Source of the DNA: Streptacidiphilus albus JL83
GTDB lineage: Bacteria > Actinomycetota > Actinomycetes > Streptomycetales > Streptomycetaceae
Direction: 5' to 3'
Length of the DNA: 64,000 nucleotides
NCBI RefSeq assembly: GCF_000744705.1
Contig: NZ_JQML01000001.1
Coordinates: 8,690,017-8,754,016 of the forward strand
Within the stretch, counting starts at the first letter, position 1. Every line of letters starts with the position of its first letter. Positions 43,481-51,785 of this stretch are shown here, one piece after another. The notes beneath the pieces were generated by a model. The model worked only from the letters and a program-made list of their open reading frames with translations, searched no databases and was not told the DNA's origin. The position numbers and the translations under genes are program-made.

Positions 43481-44251
43481 ATGTCCAGCACGGATACCAG
43501 GGAATCGACGGCGGGCACCAGGGTTCACCATGCGCCGAGGGACCTGCCCTCGCGGATCCGGGATTCCCGGAGAAAATCCCGGCCACTGCTGCCGGTGGCG
43601 CCGCCCGGCAGTTCCGGGACCGGCCGGCAGCCGGCCGGGGACGGTTCGAAAATCCTCACCACACGGGTGGGCCTCAGCATCCCCGAGGGGATGACCTTCG
43701 AACTGTGGGAAATGGCGGGGCCGAAGATATTCGGTCTCCTGGACTCGTTCGCCTGGTGCATCGGCGACTGGCTGATATACGGGCAGGACCGCTATGCGGA
43801 CCGCTACCGCCGGGCCGTCCAGGACGCCGGACTCGACTACCAGACGCTGCGGAACTACGCCTGGATCGCCCGCAAGTTCACCATGGCCAGAAGGCGGGCC
43901 GGGCTCAGCTTCCAGCACCACGCGGAGGTGGCGTCCCTGCCGGGCGCGGAGCAGGACGCCTGGCTGGACCGGGCGGAGCAGGCGGGCTGGTCGCGGAACA
44001 TGCTCAGGCGGCAGCTCAAGGAGAGCCGTTCGGCCGGCACGGAATCAGGCAACGGAGAAGAGAGCGTGGAAGGCACCTCGACGGTCCCGGCGATCCGGGT
44101 CGCGAAGAGCACCCTGGACAGATGGCGTGAGGCGGCGCTCCGCTCGTCCATCGGCTTCGAGGAGTGGATGGTGGCGGTGCTCGACGCGGCGGCGGCCGGA
44201 GCGTCCGTCCCCGGTCCGGAGGACGAGCGGGCCGGGGGCCGGGGCGAGTGA
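43481..44251 (+). CDS. LmbU-family transcriptional regulator
   Basis: 256-aa protein starting MSSTDTRESTAG. Residues about 61-170 match the LmbU core: TRVGLSIPEGMTFELWE, CIGDWLIYGQDRYADRYRRAV, LDYQTLRNYAWIARKFTMARRR, SFQHHAEVASLPGAEQDAWLDRAEQAGWSRNMLRRQL. LmbU of the lincomycin cluster and its homologues NovE, CloE and HmtD are pathway-specific activators of antibiotic biosynthesis. A disordered N-terminal tail of about 60 residues and an extra C-terminal segment (about 205-256) are present. Its position next to an exporter and an unusual aldolase is the main reason to suspect a biosynthetic locus here. Confidence 0.85.
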   Translation: MSSTDTRESTAGTRVHHAPRDLPSRIRDSRRKSRPLLPVAPPGSSGTGRQPAGDGSKILTTRVGLSIPEGMTFELWEMAGPKIFGLLDSFAWCIGDWLIYGQDRYADRYRRAVQDAGLDYQTLRNYAWIARKFTMARRRAGLSFQHHAEVASLPGAEQDAWLDRAEQAGWSRNMLRRQLKESRSAGTESGNGEESVEGTSTVPAIRVAKSTLDRWREAALRSSIGFEEWMVAVLDAAAAGASVPGPEDERAGGRGE

Positions 44252-44260
44252 GCCGCCGGA

Positions 44261-44305
44261 GTGCCTTCCGGGCCGGGCCTGCGGGCGGGCCCGGCCCGGA
44301 GGCAC
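44261..44305. terminator. Bidirectional hairpin terminator
   Basis: Near-perfect 18-bp stem (one bulged base, left arm 44261-44279, right arm 44288-44305) between the convergent LmbU and NCS1 permease genes. Confidence 0.65.
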
Positions 44306-44314
44306 CCGTCACCG

Positions 44315-45763
44315 CTAGCGCGTCGCCCGCACCGGTTGGTGGGGGACCGGCAGCGGATCGTCGCCCGCTTCGAGGAGCGACGCGCGCCGGACGCCGCGGC
44401 TCTCGAACCGGGCCAGTGCGGCGTAGAGCACTGCGGAGAGGAGCAGCCCCACGATCCAGGAGATGTCGGCGCCGCCGAGCCGGGCGACCAGCGGACCGGT
44501 GTACAGCGCGCTGGACATGAAGGGGAGTTGCAGCAGGATGCCGAGCGCGTAGGTCACCAGCGCGGGCCAGCGCCAGGCCCCGTAGCGGCCCCTGGGATCG
44601 GTGAGCGCCGGCAGGTCGTAGCGCTCCTTGGCGAGCAGGTAGTAGTCGACCAGGTTGATCGCGCTCCACGGGGTGAAGAAAGTCAGCAGGAAAAGCAGGA
44701 AAGTCGAGAAGGACTCCAGGAAGTGGCCCCGGCCGAGCAGGGCGACAGCGGTGCCGACCGCCATGATGCCCAGGGTGAAGGCGATCCGGGTGACCGGCCG
44801 GACCGGGCGCGGTTCCCGGAACGCACTGATTCCGGTGGCCAGGGACATGAATCCGCCGTAGGTGTTGAGGACGTTCACCGTCAGCTTTCCCATGGCGACG
44901 GTGAAATAGAGCAGGGCGGCGGCCAGGCCGGTGCCGCCGAGACCGACCACATAGCCGACCTCGTCATTGGTGAAGGAGGCGGCGGAGGCGGCGGCGGCCA
45001 GGGCGCCGAAGGCCATCGACCACTGCGAGCCCAGCACCGTGCCCCCGAGGGTCGCCCAGAAGACCGAACGCGCCGAGGTGTCCCGGGGCAGGTAGCGCGA
45101 GGAGTCCGCGACATAGGGCCCGAACCCCAGCTGCCAGGACGCCGACAGCGACATGGCGAGCAGGAAGAGGGGGAGCTGGAAGTGATGGTGGCTCAGCACC
45201 GCGCCGATCGAGATCCGGTCCGCCAGCCGGACGCCGAGGTAGAGGAAGGCGAGGGCGCCGACCAGGCTGGCGACCCGGCCCAGGAGGTGGATCAACCGGT
45301 AGCCGACGGCCGCCATCACCCCGGTGAACAGGGCGAACACGATGATCCCGGCCGAGTCGCCGAGGTGGGTGAGATGGCCGACGGCCTGCCCGGCGAGGAC
45401 GCTGCCGCTGGCGAAGAAGCCGATGCAGCTCACGATGACGGCCACGAGCGGCACGATGGCGCCGCGGACCCCGAACTGCGCCCGGGTGGAGATCATCTGG
45501 GGCAGGCCCAGCCGCGGCCCCTGGGCCGCGTGCAGGGCCATCACGGCCCCGCCGAGCAGGTTGCCGGCCAGCAGCGCGATGATCGACCAGAAGGCGTCCG
45601 CCCCGAAGACCACCGCCAGGGCGCCGGTGACGACCGCGGAGATCTGCAGGTTCGCGCCGAACCAGAGAGTGAACAGACTGAATGGCTTTCCATGGCGCTC
45701 TGCATCGGGAATGACGTCGATCGACCGGCGCTCGAACAGGTTGGTGCCAGGATTGGTGACCAT
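44315..45763 (-). CDS. NCS1-family purine/cytosine permease-like transporter
   Basis: 482-aa protein from ATG 45763 (GAGAGGACAAC upstream). About 12 helices and the NCS1 pattern are present: FTLWFGANLQISAVVTGALAV (about 31-51), RAQFGVRGAIVPLV, and DYYLLAKERYDLPAL near residue 404. Such carriers import cytosine, purines, allantoin or hydantoins with H+ or Na+. It is convergent with the LmbU gene, has no catabolic partner nearby, and its substrate is unclear. Confidence 0.85.
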   Translation of the reverse strand: MVTNPGTNLFERRSIDVIPDAERHGKPFSLFTLWFGANLQISAVVTGALAVVFGADAFWSIIALLAGNLLGGAVMALHAAQGPRLGLPQMISTRAQFGVRGAIVPLVAVIVSCIGFFASGSVLAGQAVGHLTHLGDSAGIIVFALFTGVMAAVGYRLIHLLGRVASLVGALAFLYLGVRLADRISIGAVLSHHHFQLPLFLLAMSLSASWQLGFGPYVADSSRYLPRDTSARSVFWATLGGTVLGSQWSMAFGALAAAASAASFTNDEVGYVVGLGGTGLAAALLYFTVAMGKLTVNVLNTYGGFMSLATGISAFREPRPVRPVTRIAFTLGIMAVGTAVALLGRGHFLESFSTFLLFLLTFFTPWSAINLVDYYLLAKERYDLPALTDPRGRYGAWRWPALVTYALGILLQLPFMSSALYTGPLVARLGGADISWIVGLLLSAVLYAALARFESRGVRRASLLEAGDDPLPVPHQPVRATR

Positions 45764-46030
45764 GTTGTCCTCTCGGGAGTGGAGTGACAATCACCGGAAT
45801 GGCGTCCGCGCGTCGGGCCCGGTATATCAGCGAACGCGTCACCGGAAGGCATCACGGTTTTCCGGGAATCGGCGGGCGATTCGTTCCCGGGGCTTTACGC
45901 AGTTCGCCCGGCCGACCCGTCGGGTCAGCATGCCCGGCGCCGAGCCGCGCGGTCAATGGCTCCTCGGCCGGGGCGGGGGAATTCCGTTTCGGTGCGGGGG
46001 AGTTGTGCGGCGGCGGGCCGGATGACGGCG

Positions 46031-46065
46031 GACGGCCCGCCGGCGGGGTGCGCCGGCGGGCCGTC
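46031..46065 (-). terminator. Strong hairpin after GH54 gene
   Basis: Perfect 15-bp stem (arms 46031-46045 and 46051-46065) with a 5-nt loop, 16 nt past the arabinofuranosidase stop. The rest of the gap 45764-46080 holds the unmarked promoter side of the permease gene and no further gene. Confidence 0.75.
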
Positions 46066-46080
46066 GGGACCGGTGCGCGG

Positions 46081-47595
46081 TCAGGGGGCGATGTTCCACT
46101 GCTGGCAGGTGTTGCCGAGGCCGATCCACTGGTCGACCCTGGTGCCGTCGGCCGTCCCGCAGTCGATGTCGTCGAGCGACAGCGAGTTGCCCCGGTTGAC
46201 GATCGCGTAGTGTCCGCTGCTGATCGGCACCACGCTCCACTCCTGGCAGTAGTTGCCAAGTGCGGCCCACAGGTCGACCTTGGTGCCGTTGGCCGTCCCG
46301 CAGTCGACGGAGTCCAGTACCGTGCCGCTGTTGACGTTGGTGATGGTGTAGTAGCCGCTGCCGGCGTTGGCGAACTTCCACTGCTGGCAGGTGTTGCCGA
46401 GGGAGGCCCACAGGTCGACCGCGGTGCCGTCGGCGGTCTCGCAGTCGACCGCGTCCAGCACCGTCCCGCTGTTCCGGTTGGTCAGCCGGTAGGCGGTGCC
46501 GGTCACCGGGAAGCTGCTCGCCGCTCCGTAGCCGACCGAGACGACATCGGCCTGGACGGCGTTGTCGGCGGCGTCGGTCGGGTAGCCGGAGGTCATCACG
46601 CCCTCGAAGAAGGAACCGATGGACGACTTGCTGTTGTCGCCGCCGGTGCCCAGGACGATGGCGCCCTCCTGGTGCATCGGGGCGTAGCCGCCGAGGTCGG
46701 GCAGGGCGCCGTTGTACCAGGTGGTGAGCGAGCCGGACTGGGCGTTGCCGCCCTTGATCGCGTAGCTGCTGGTCCCGTTGTTCTTGACCAGGGCGGTGAC
46801 GAACGCGCTGGAGTTGCCGGTGTTGGCGGTGTCCGAGCCGTTGGCCCCGGCGAAGAGCCCGTTCTCCAGGTCCGCCTGGACCCAGGGGCCGGAGCCGGAG
46901 CAGGGCGAGAACCAGCACTCGGTGCCGAAGTTGATGGCGTCCATGTGGCCGTTGCCGGTGTCGTCGTTGGAGGTCTCGGCGTTGCCGTAGTCGAAGCAGC
47001 AGCCGCTGTTCACATGGCTTCCGGCGGCCACCATGTACTCGCCCTGGGCCTCACTGCCGGTGGCGATCCCGGTGGTGGAGTCGTCGCGGTAGCCGACCCC
47101 GGCGGTGACGTCCAGGCCGTAGACCTGGTGCCCGCCGGCCACGATCGGCAGCGCGGTCGCGTCGGCGCCGACGTCGGCGGAGCCGTTGCCGCCGGCCCCC
47201 TCGACGGTGAGGTTGTTGTGTTCGGCGGACTGGTCGAAGATCTCGGTGATGGTGCAGGAGGTACCGGCGCAGAAGCTGTTCTGCGCCGCCGCGTCGGCGT
47301 AGCCGCCGGCGGCGAGGGTGTCGATGTCCAGGGTGGTCGAGTCGGAGGCCCGCTTCACCTGGTAGAGCGGGCCGTCGTAGGCGGCGTAGAGCGCGCGGAC
47401 GGTGCTGTGCGCGGCGACGCAGGGCGTGCCGGCGGCGGCGTAGATGTCGCAGGGCAGGGAGGTGGCGGCCTGCGAGGGGGCGGCGCTGCCGAGCAGCAGG
47501 CCGCCCACCAGCGCCAGCGTGGCGCCGGCGGAGAGCAGCAGCTTACGCAGCCTGCGTGCGCCGTTCAGGCGCCGGAGTCGCGGGTGGACGATCAC
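46081..47595 (-). CDS. Secreted GH54 alpha-L-arabinofuranosidase with ricin-type lectin domain
   Basis: 504-aa protein from GTG 47595. A signal peptide (about residues 1-44, ending PSQAAT) precedes a GH54 catalytic beta-sandwich (about 45-360) with the hallmark SGCCFDYGNAETSNDDTGNGHMDAI region, whose NAE glutamate is the family nucleophile, and the CSGSGPWVQADLENGLF motif. The C terminus (about 365-504) is a three-repeat ricin B lectin module (CBM13) with QQW/QEW motifs, in place of the AbfB module of fungal enzymes. It releases arabinose from arabinoxylan or arabinan outside the cell. LacI-type operators upstream suggest sugar control. Confidence 0.88.
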   Translation of the reverse strand: MIVHPRLRRLNGARRLRKLLLSAGATLALVGGLLLGSAAPSQAATSLPCDIYAAAGTPCVAAHSTVRALYAAYDGPLYQVKRASDSTTLDIDTLAAGGYADAAAQNSFCAGTSCTITEIFDQSAEHNNLTVEGAGGNGSADVGADATALPIVAGGHQVYGLDVTAGVGYRDDSTTGIATGSEAQGEYMVAAGSHVNSGCCFDYGNAETSNDDTGNGHMDAINFGTECWFSPCSGSGPWVQADLENGLFAGANGSDTANTGNSSAFVTALVKNNGTSSYAIKGGNAQSGSLTTWYNGALPDLGGYAPMHQEGAIVLGTGGDNSKSSIGSFFEGVMTSGYPTDAADNAVQADVVSVGYGAASSFPVTGTAYRLTNRNSGTVLDAVDCETADGTAVDLWASLGNTCQQWKFANAGSGYYTITNVNSGTVLDSVDCGTANGTKVDLWAALGNYCQEWSVVPISSGHYAIVNRGNSLSLDDIDCGTADGTRVDQWIGLGNTCQQWNIAP

Positions 47596-47743
47596 TGGGA
47601 ACCTTGCCTTTCCGGTGGGCCCCGGGGCATGGGTGGGAAGCCCGGCGGGGCGGGTTGGGGTGTGGTGCGGGTGCGGGCACGCAGAGATGGGGTCGAGGGT
47701 CTGCGCGGGCCGGCGGGACGGGCCGCTGCCTGGGCCAGGAGAA

Positions 47744-47757
47744 TGTGAGCGCTAACA
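47744..47757. promoter_or_regulatory. LacI-family operator 1 upstream of GH54 gene
   Basis: TGTGAGC-GCTAACA, a near-palindrome with the central CG typical of LacI-family sites, about 150 nt upstream of the GH54 start. It lies in the 408-nt gap 47596-48003, which contains no gene that I can support. Confidence 0.6.
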
Positions 47758-47871
47758 ATTTTGCTGCCGATGGTGTGGTGCAGGCGTGCGGGTGGTGGGT
47801 GCGCCTGTCTGCGCGATGGCCATCACTATGGCTCTGGTGTCATGTCTCGTCAAGGTCGCGGACCGAGAGAC

Positions 47872-47887
47872 TTGTGAGCGCGAACAA
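47872..47887. promoter_or_regulatory. LacI-family operator 2 upstream of GH54 gene
   Basis: TTGTGAGC-GCGAACAA, a second copy of the site centred 129 bp from operator 1, which could allow looping. Confidence 0.5.
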
Positions 47888-47917
47888 GCAGTGGCCAGAC
47901 GCTGACGACCTGTCATG

Positions 47918-47970
47918 CCGGAAGGGCCGGCGCCCTGCTGCCCCCCGGCAGCAGCGCACCGGCCCTTCGG
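47918..47970 (-). terminator. Long hairpin terminator after ABC permease gene
   Basis: GAAGGGCCGG…CCGGCCCTTC arms with an inner CTGCTGCC/GGCAGCAG stem, 33 nt beyond the FtsX-like permease stop. Confidence 0.6.
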
Positions 47971-48003
47971 CCGTGCTGGTGTCCCGTCGGCGCGGGACGC
48001 GGC

Positions 48004-50616
48004 TCAGTCGCTGGCGATGGCCGCCAGGACGTTCATCCGCGCGGCCCGGAACGCCGGGGCGAGGGCGGCGAGCATCCCGACCACCGCCGAGCCGACGAAG
48101 ACCCCCGCGATCGTCGGCCACGGAATGCTGAGCGAGGTCATCCCCTCCAGCGCCAGCAGCCGCTGGGCCACCACGCCCCAGCCCAGGCCGAGGCCGAGGC
48201 CGAGCACCGCGCCGAAGAGCGCGATCACCACCGACTCCAGCCGGATCATCCGGCGCAGCTGGCGCCGGGACAGGCCGATCGCCCGGATCAGGCCGATCTC
48301 CCGGGTGCGCTCCACCACCGACAGCGCCAGGGTGTTGACCACCCCGAGCACGGCGACCACGATCGCCAGCGCCAGCAGCCCGTAGACCAGGTTGAGGATC
48401 CCGCTGATCTGGCTCTGGACCTGCGCCTTGTAGTCGGCCTGGTTCTTCACCATGAGCTGGGGGTACGGGCGCAGCTCCCGCTTGAGCGCCGAGTACGCGG
48501 TGTCGGCGGAGGCGCCCTGCGCGGTGGAGGCGTAGAGCATCACGTCGCCCGGCATCTCGGCGGCCGGCGTGTACTGCCGCACGGTGTCCAGGCCGATGAA
48601 GAACGCCCCGTTGAACAGCGAGCCGGTGTTCTTGGTGATCGCCTCCACCGGGACCGGGGCGGTCCGTCCGCCGGGGAAGGTCACCGTGATGTCCTGACCT
48701 ACCGTCAGGTGGTGGTCGGTGGCGTAGGACTGGGTGACGCTGATGCCGTGGCCGGTGTAGATGGCGGTGGCGCTGCCGGCGACCGCGTCCATCCGGTAGT
48801 CCTGGGTGAAGCTCGCGTCGCTGGCCTCGACGGTCTGGCCGGTGGTCTTCCCGTCCGGGGTGGTCAGCTTGAGCCCGACCTCCTTCTGCTCGGTGACATG
48901 GCTGAGGCCCGGGGTCCGCTGTACGGCCTGGAGGGCCGGTCCGGTGACCGGCAGCCCGCCGTCGGCTATCACCACGAAGTCGGCCCCGACCGAGGAGCTG
49001 ACCTCCGAGTCGACCGAGGAGACGATCGAGGAGCCGACCACCGACAGCCCGGCCACCAGGGCCAGCCCGATCATCAGCGCGGCGGCGGTCGCCCCGGTGC
49101 GCCGGGGGTTGCGCAGCGCGTTGCGCTGGGCCAGTCGGCCGACCGGACCGAAGAACAGCGGCAGCGCCGAGCCGAGGACCCGCACCACCAGTGCCGCCAG
49201 CAGCGGGCCGAGCACCACTGCGGCGAGCAGCGTCAGCAGCACGCCGCCGGCCAGGTAGACGCCGGCGGTGCCGGCCGCGTGGGTGGTGGCGGCGGCGACC
49301 AGGGCGCCGATGCCGCCGGCCGCCAGCAGCAGGCCCACGGCCGAGCGCACGATCGAGGCCCGGCGCTCGCTCGGGGTGCCGGCGTCCCGCATCGCCGCCA
49401 TCGGCGAGACCCGGGAGGCCCGGCGGGCCGGCAGGTAGCCGGAGACCAGGGTGACCAGGATGCCGACGGTGTAGCCGACGACCGGTGTGGACCAGGCGAA
49501 GTCCAGCTGCGACAGGTCCAGTTGCATCCCGGTCAGCGCCATCAGCTTCACCAGCCCGACGGCCAGCCCGACGCCGGCCGCGATCCCGAGGGTGGAGCCG
49601 ACCACCCCGAGCAGCAGCGCCTCGGTCAGCACCGAGCGGTTGACCTGGCGCCGGCTCGCGCCGATCGCCCGCAGCAGCCCCAGCTGCCGGGTGCGCTGGG
49701 CCACCAGCATCGAGAAGGTGTTGAAGATCAGGAAGATGCCGACCAGCACCGCGATGGCGGCGAAGCCCAGCATGGCGTCCTTCATCACGCCGAGGAAGGA
49801 GCCCAGGTCGCTCTGGTCCGCGGCGGCGGCCTGCGCCTTGGTCTGCACCGTGTAGACGGCGCTGCTACTGCTGGTGCTGCTGGTGGCGCTGGTGCCGCTC
49901 GCGTCGAGCAGCTGCTCGACGGAGTGCTGCACCTGGGCGTCGGTGTAGCCGGGGGCGGTGTCGATCGCGACGTCGCTGAAGGCGGTGGTGCTGCCGAGCA
50001 GCAACCGCTGGGCGGTCGCGGTGTCGAAGTAGAACAGTCCGGCACCCGGGTTGGTGGTGGTGAAGGTCGCGATGCCGGAGATGGTGGCGTGGTAGTCGCC
50101 GGTCTCGGTCACCAGCGACAGCTGGTCCCCGATGACCAGGTGGGCCTTGCTCGCCGTGCTGGAGTCGACCACCACCTGCCCGGCGCCCTCGGGGGCCTGA
50201 CCGGACGTCAGCTGGACCACGGAGTGCGAGGTCGGGTACCAGTTCGCGCCGATGGTGGGTGCGCCGCCGCTCGGCCCCACCTGGTTGCCGGCGGCGTCGG
50301 TCACCGCCAGCGACTCGCTGTCGACCTCGCCGTAGGCGTCCTTGACGCCGGGCAGTGAGGAGACCCGGGCGACCATGGAGCCGGGTACGCTCTCCGGCTT
50401 GGTGTAGACGCTCTGCCCCGAGCCGGAGGACGGCGTGTTCGGACTGATCGTCACATCGGCGGAGGTGGCGGCGAAGAGTCTGGAGAAGGTCCGGTCCACC
50501 GTGTCGGTGAACACCAGGGTCCCGGAGACGAAGGCGACGCTGAGCATCACCGCGACCAGGGAAAGGGCCATTCGGCCCTTGTGTGCGAAGAAACTGCGCA
50601 GGGAGGTCTTCAGCAT
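48004..50616 (-). CDS. FtsX/MacB-type ABC permease
   Basis: 870-aa membrane protein starting MLKTSLRSFFAHKGRMALS. One N-terminal helix precedes a large extracellular MacB_PCD domain (about 40-270). A first FtsX block of helices (about 275-395) carries LGLLRAIGASRRQVNRSVL, then come further helices, a second extracellular domain (about 520-730), and a second FtsX block with REIGLIRAIGLSRRQLRRMIRLES. Proteins like this form a tripartite-like exporter or mechanotransmission complex with the ATPase encoded immediately upstream (15 nt). The substrate may be a peptide or lipid. No sensor kinase genes accompany it. Confidence 0.9.
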   Translation of the reverse strand: MLKTSLRSFFAHKGRMALSLVAVMLSVAFVSGTLVFTDTVDRTFSRLFAATSADVTISPNTPSSGSGQSVYTKPESVPGSMVARVSSLPGVKDAYGEVDSESLAVTDAAGNQVGPSGGAPTIGANWYPTSHSVVQLTSGQAPEGAGQVVVDSSTASKAHLVIGDQLSLVTETGDYHATISGIATFTTTNPGAGLFYFDTATAQRLLLGSTTAFSDVAIDTAPGYTDAQVQHSVEQLLDASGTSATSSTSSSSAVYTVQTKAQAAAADQSDLGSFLGVMKDAMLGFAAIAVLVGIFLIFNTFSMLVAQRTRQLGLLRAIGASRRQVNRSVLTEALLLGVVGSTLGIAAGVGLAVGLVKLMALTGMQLDLSQLDFAWSTPVVGYTVGILVTLVSGYLPARRASRVSPMAAMRDAGTPSERRASIVRSAVGLLLAAGGIGALVAAATTHAAGTAGVYLAGGVLLTLLAAVVLGPLLAALVVRVLGSALPLFFGPVGRLAQRNALRNPRRTGATAAALMIGLALVAGLSVVGSSIVSSVDSEVSSSVGADFVVIADGGLPVTGPALQAVQRTPGLSHVTEQKEVGLKLTTPDGKTTGQTVEASDASFTQDYRMDAVAGSATAIYTGHGISVTQSYATDHHLTVGQDITVTFPGGRTAPVPVEAITKNTGSLFNGAFFIGLDTVRQYTPAAEMPGDVMLYASTAQGASADTAYSALKRELRPYPQLMVKNQADYKAQVQSQISGILNLVYGLLALAIVVAVLGVVNTLALSVVERTREIGLIRAIGLSRRQLRRMIRLESVVIALFGAVLGLGLGLGWGVVAQRLLALEGMTSLSIPWPTIAGVFVGSAVVGMLAALAPAFRAARMNVLAAIASD

Positions 50617-50631
50617 GGTGTCCAGCCCCCG

Positions 50632-51417
50632 TCAGCTGCTGCGGCGGCCGTCGAAGCGGCGCATCCGGTCGAGTACGGCGTCGGCCGTGGGGTCGGTCAT
50701 CTCGTCTACCAGCGCACCGTCCGCGAGGAACAGGGCCCGGTCCGCGTAGCCGGCCGCGACCGGGTCGTGGGTGACCATGACGATGGTCTGGCCGAGCTCG
50801 TCCACGCTGCGCCGGAGGAAGCCGAGCACCTCGGCGCCGGCCCGCGAGTCCAGGTTGCCGGTCGGCTCGTCCCCGAAGATGATCTCGGGCCGGGAGGCCA
50901 GCGCCCGTGCCACGGCGACCCGCTGCTGCTGGCCGCCGGAGAGCTGCCCGGGGCGGTGCTTGAGCCGGTCGGCCAGGCCCACGGTCTCGACCACGGAGTC
51001 GAGCCAGGCGCGGTCGGGCTTCCGGCCGGCGATGTCCATCGGCAGGGTGATGTTCTCCAGCGCGTTCAGGGTCGGCAGGAGGTTGAACGCCTGGAAGATG
51101 AAGCCGACGCTGTCCCGGCGCAACCGGGTCAGCTGCTTGTCCTTCAGCCCGGTCACCTCCGTCTCGCCGATCCAGATCCGGCCCGAGGTGACCGTGTCCA
51201 GCCCGGCCAGGCAGTGCATCAGGGTGGACTTGCCGGATCCGGAGGGGCCGAGGATCGCGGTGAAGCGCCCCCGGGCGATGTCGACGTCCACGGCGTCGAG
51301 CGCGGTCACCCGGGTCTCGCCGGACCCGTACGCCTTGGTCACCTGGCGGGCTCGGGCGGCGACGGCGGTCCGCTCCGGGCTGCCGTCGGTCTGGTACAGG
51401 GCTGCTGCCGAGGTCAC
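50632..51417 (-). CDS. MacB-type ABC transporter ATPase
   Basis: 261-aa protein; GTG 51417 is selected because AAGGAG lies 7 nt upstream. Walker A GPSGSGKST (about residues 56-64), Q-loop IFQAFNLL, signature LSGGQQQR, Walker B EIIFGDEPTGNLD, and H-loop VTHDP. It pairs with the FtsX-type permease 15 nt downstream. A short C-terminal extension, DPTADAVLDRMRRFDG, is typical for this group in streptomycetes. Confidence 0.9.
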   Translation of the reverse strand: MTSAAALYQTDGSPERTAVAARARQVTKAYGSGETRVTALDAVDVDIARGRFTAILGPSGSGKSTLMHCLAGLDTVTSGRIWIGETEVTGLKDKQLTRLRRDSVGFIFQAFNLLPTLNALENITLPMDIAGRKPDRAWLDSVVETVGLADRLKHRPGQLSGGQQQRVAVARALASRPEIIFGDEPTGNLDSRAGAEVLGFLRRSVDELGQTIVMVTHDPVAAGYADRALFLADGALVDEMTDPTADAVLDRMRRFDGRRSS

Positions 51418-51677
51418 GGCGGGCTCCTTGGTCGGATGCTGGGAGGGGGTCCAAGCGCCTTTCCCGAAGCGGGAATTACGCTGCATCTGACGCTAGGGCC
51501 GAGGGGGGTGGCCGGGGGTCGGCCACCGGGAGGAGCGCGCCCGGGAAGCTCCTTCGGGGGAAACCCTGAGACGGTCTGAGGGCTACTCGGGGGTCGGTCT
51601 CAGGGCTGCCGCTCGGCCCAGGGGTGGAGCAATCGGCCCCGGGGTTGAGCCGACCGCCGCCGGGGGCGGACGCAGCG

Positions 51678-51713
51678 GCGTCCGGCGGCCGGGTCGACCC
51701 GGCCGCCGGACGC
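51678..51713. repeat. 36-bp perfect palindrome
   Basis: Two 18-nt arms (left arm GCGTCCGGCGGCCGGGTC) meet without a loop, 73 nt beyond the stop of the GH18 gene. It may act as a terminator for that gene. The remainder of the 368-nt gap 51418-51785 contains the ABC-operon promoter side and three tandem copies of GGTGCTGC, but no gene. Confidence 0.6.
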
Positions 51714-51785
51714 CGGCGTGCGGTGCTGCGGTGCTGCGGTGCTGCGTCGCTGCGGTGCCGGGCGGTCAGCCGTCCGCCCGGTGGG

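Noticed and set aside
51722..51745. Three tandem copies of GGTGCTGC
   Set aside because: Too few and too short for a meaningful minisatellite or CRISPR-like array; probably slippage in non-coding DNA.
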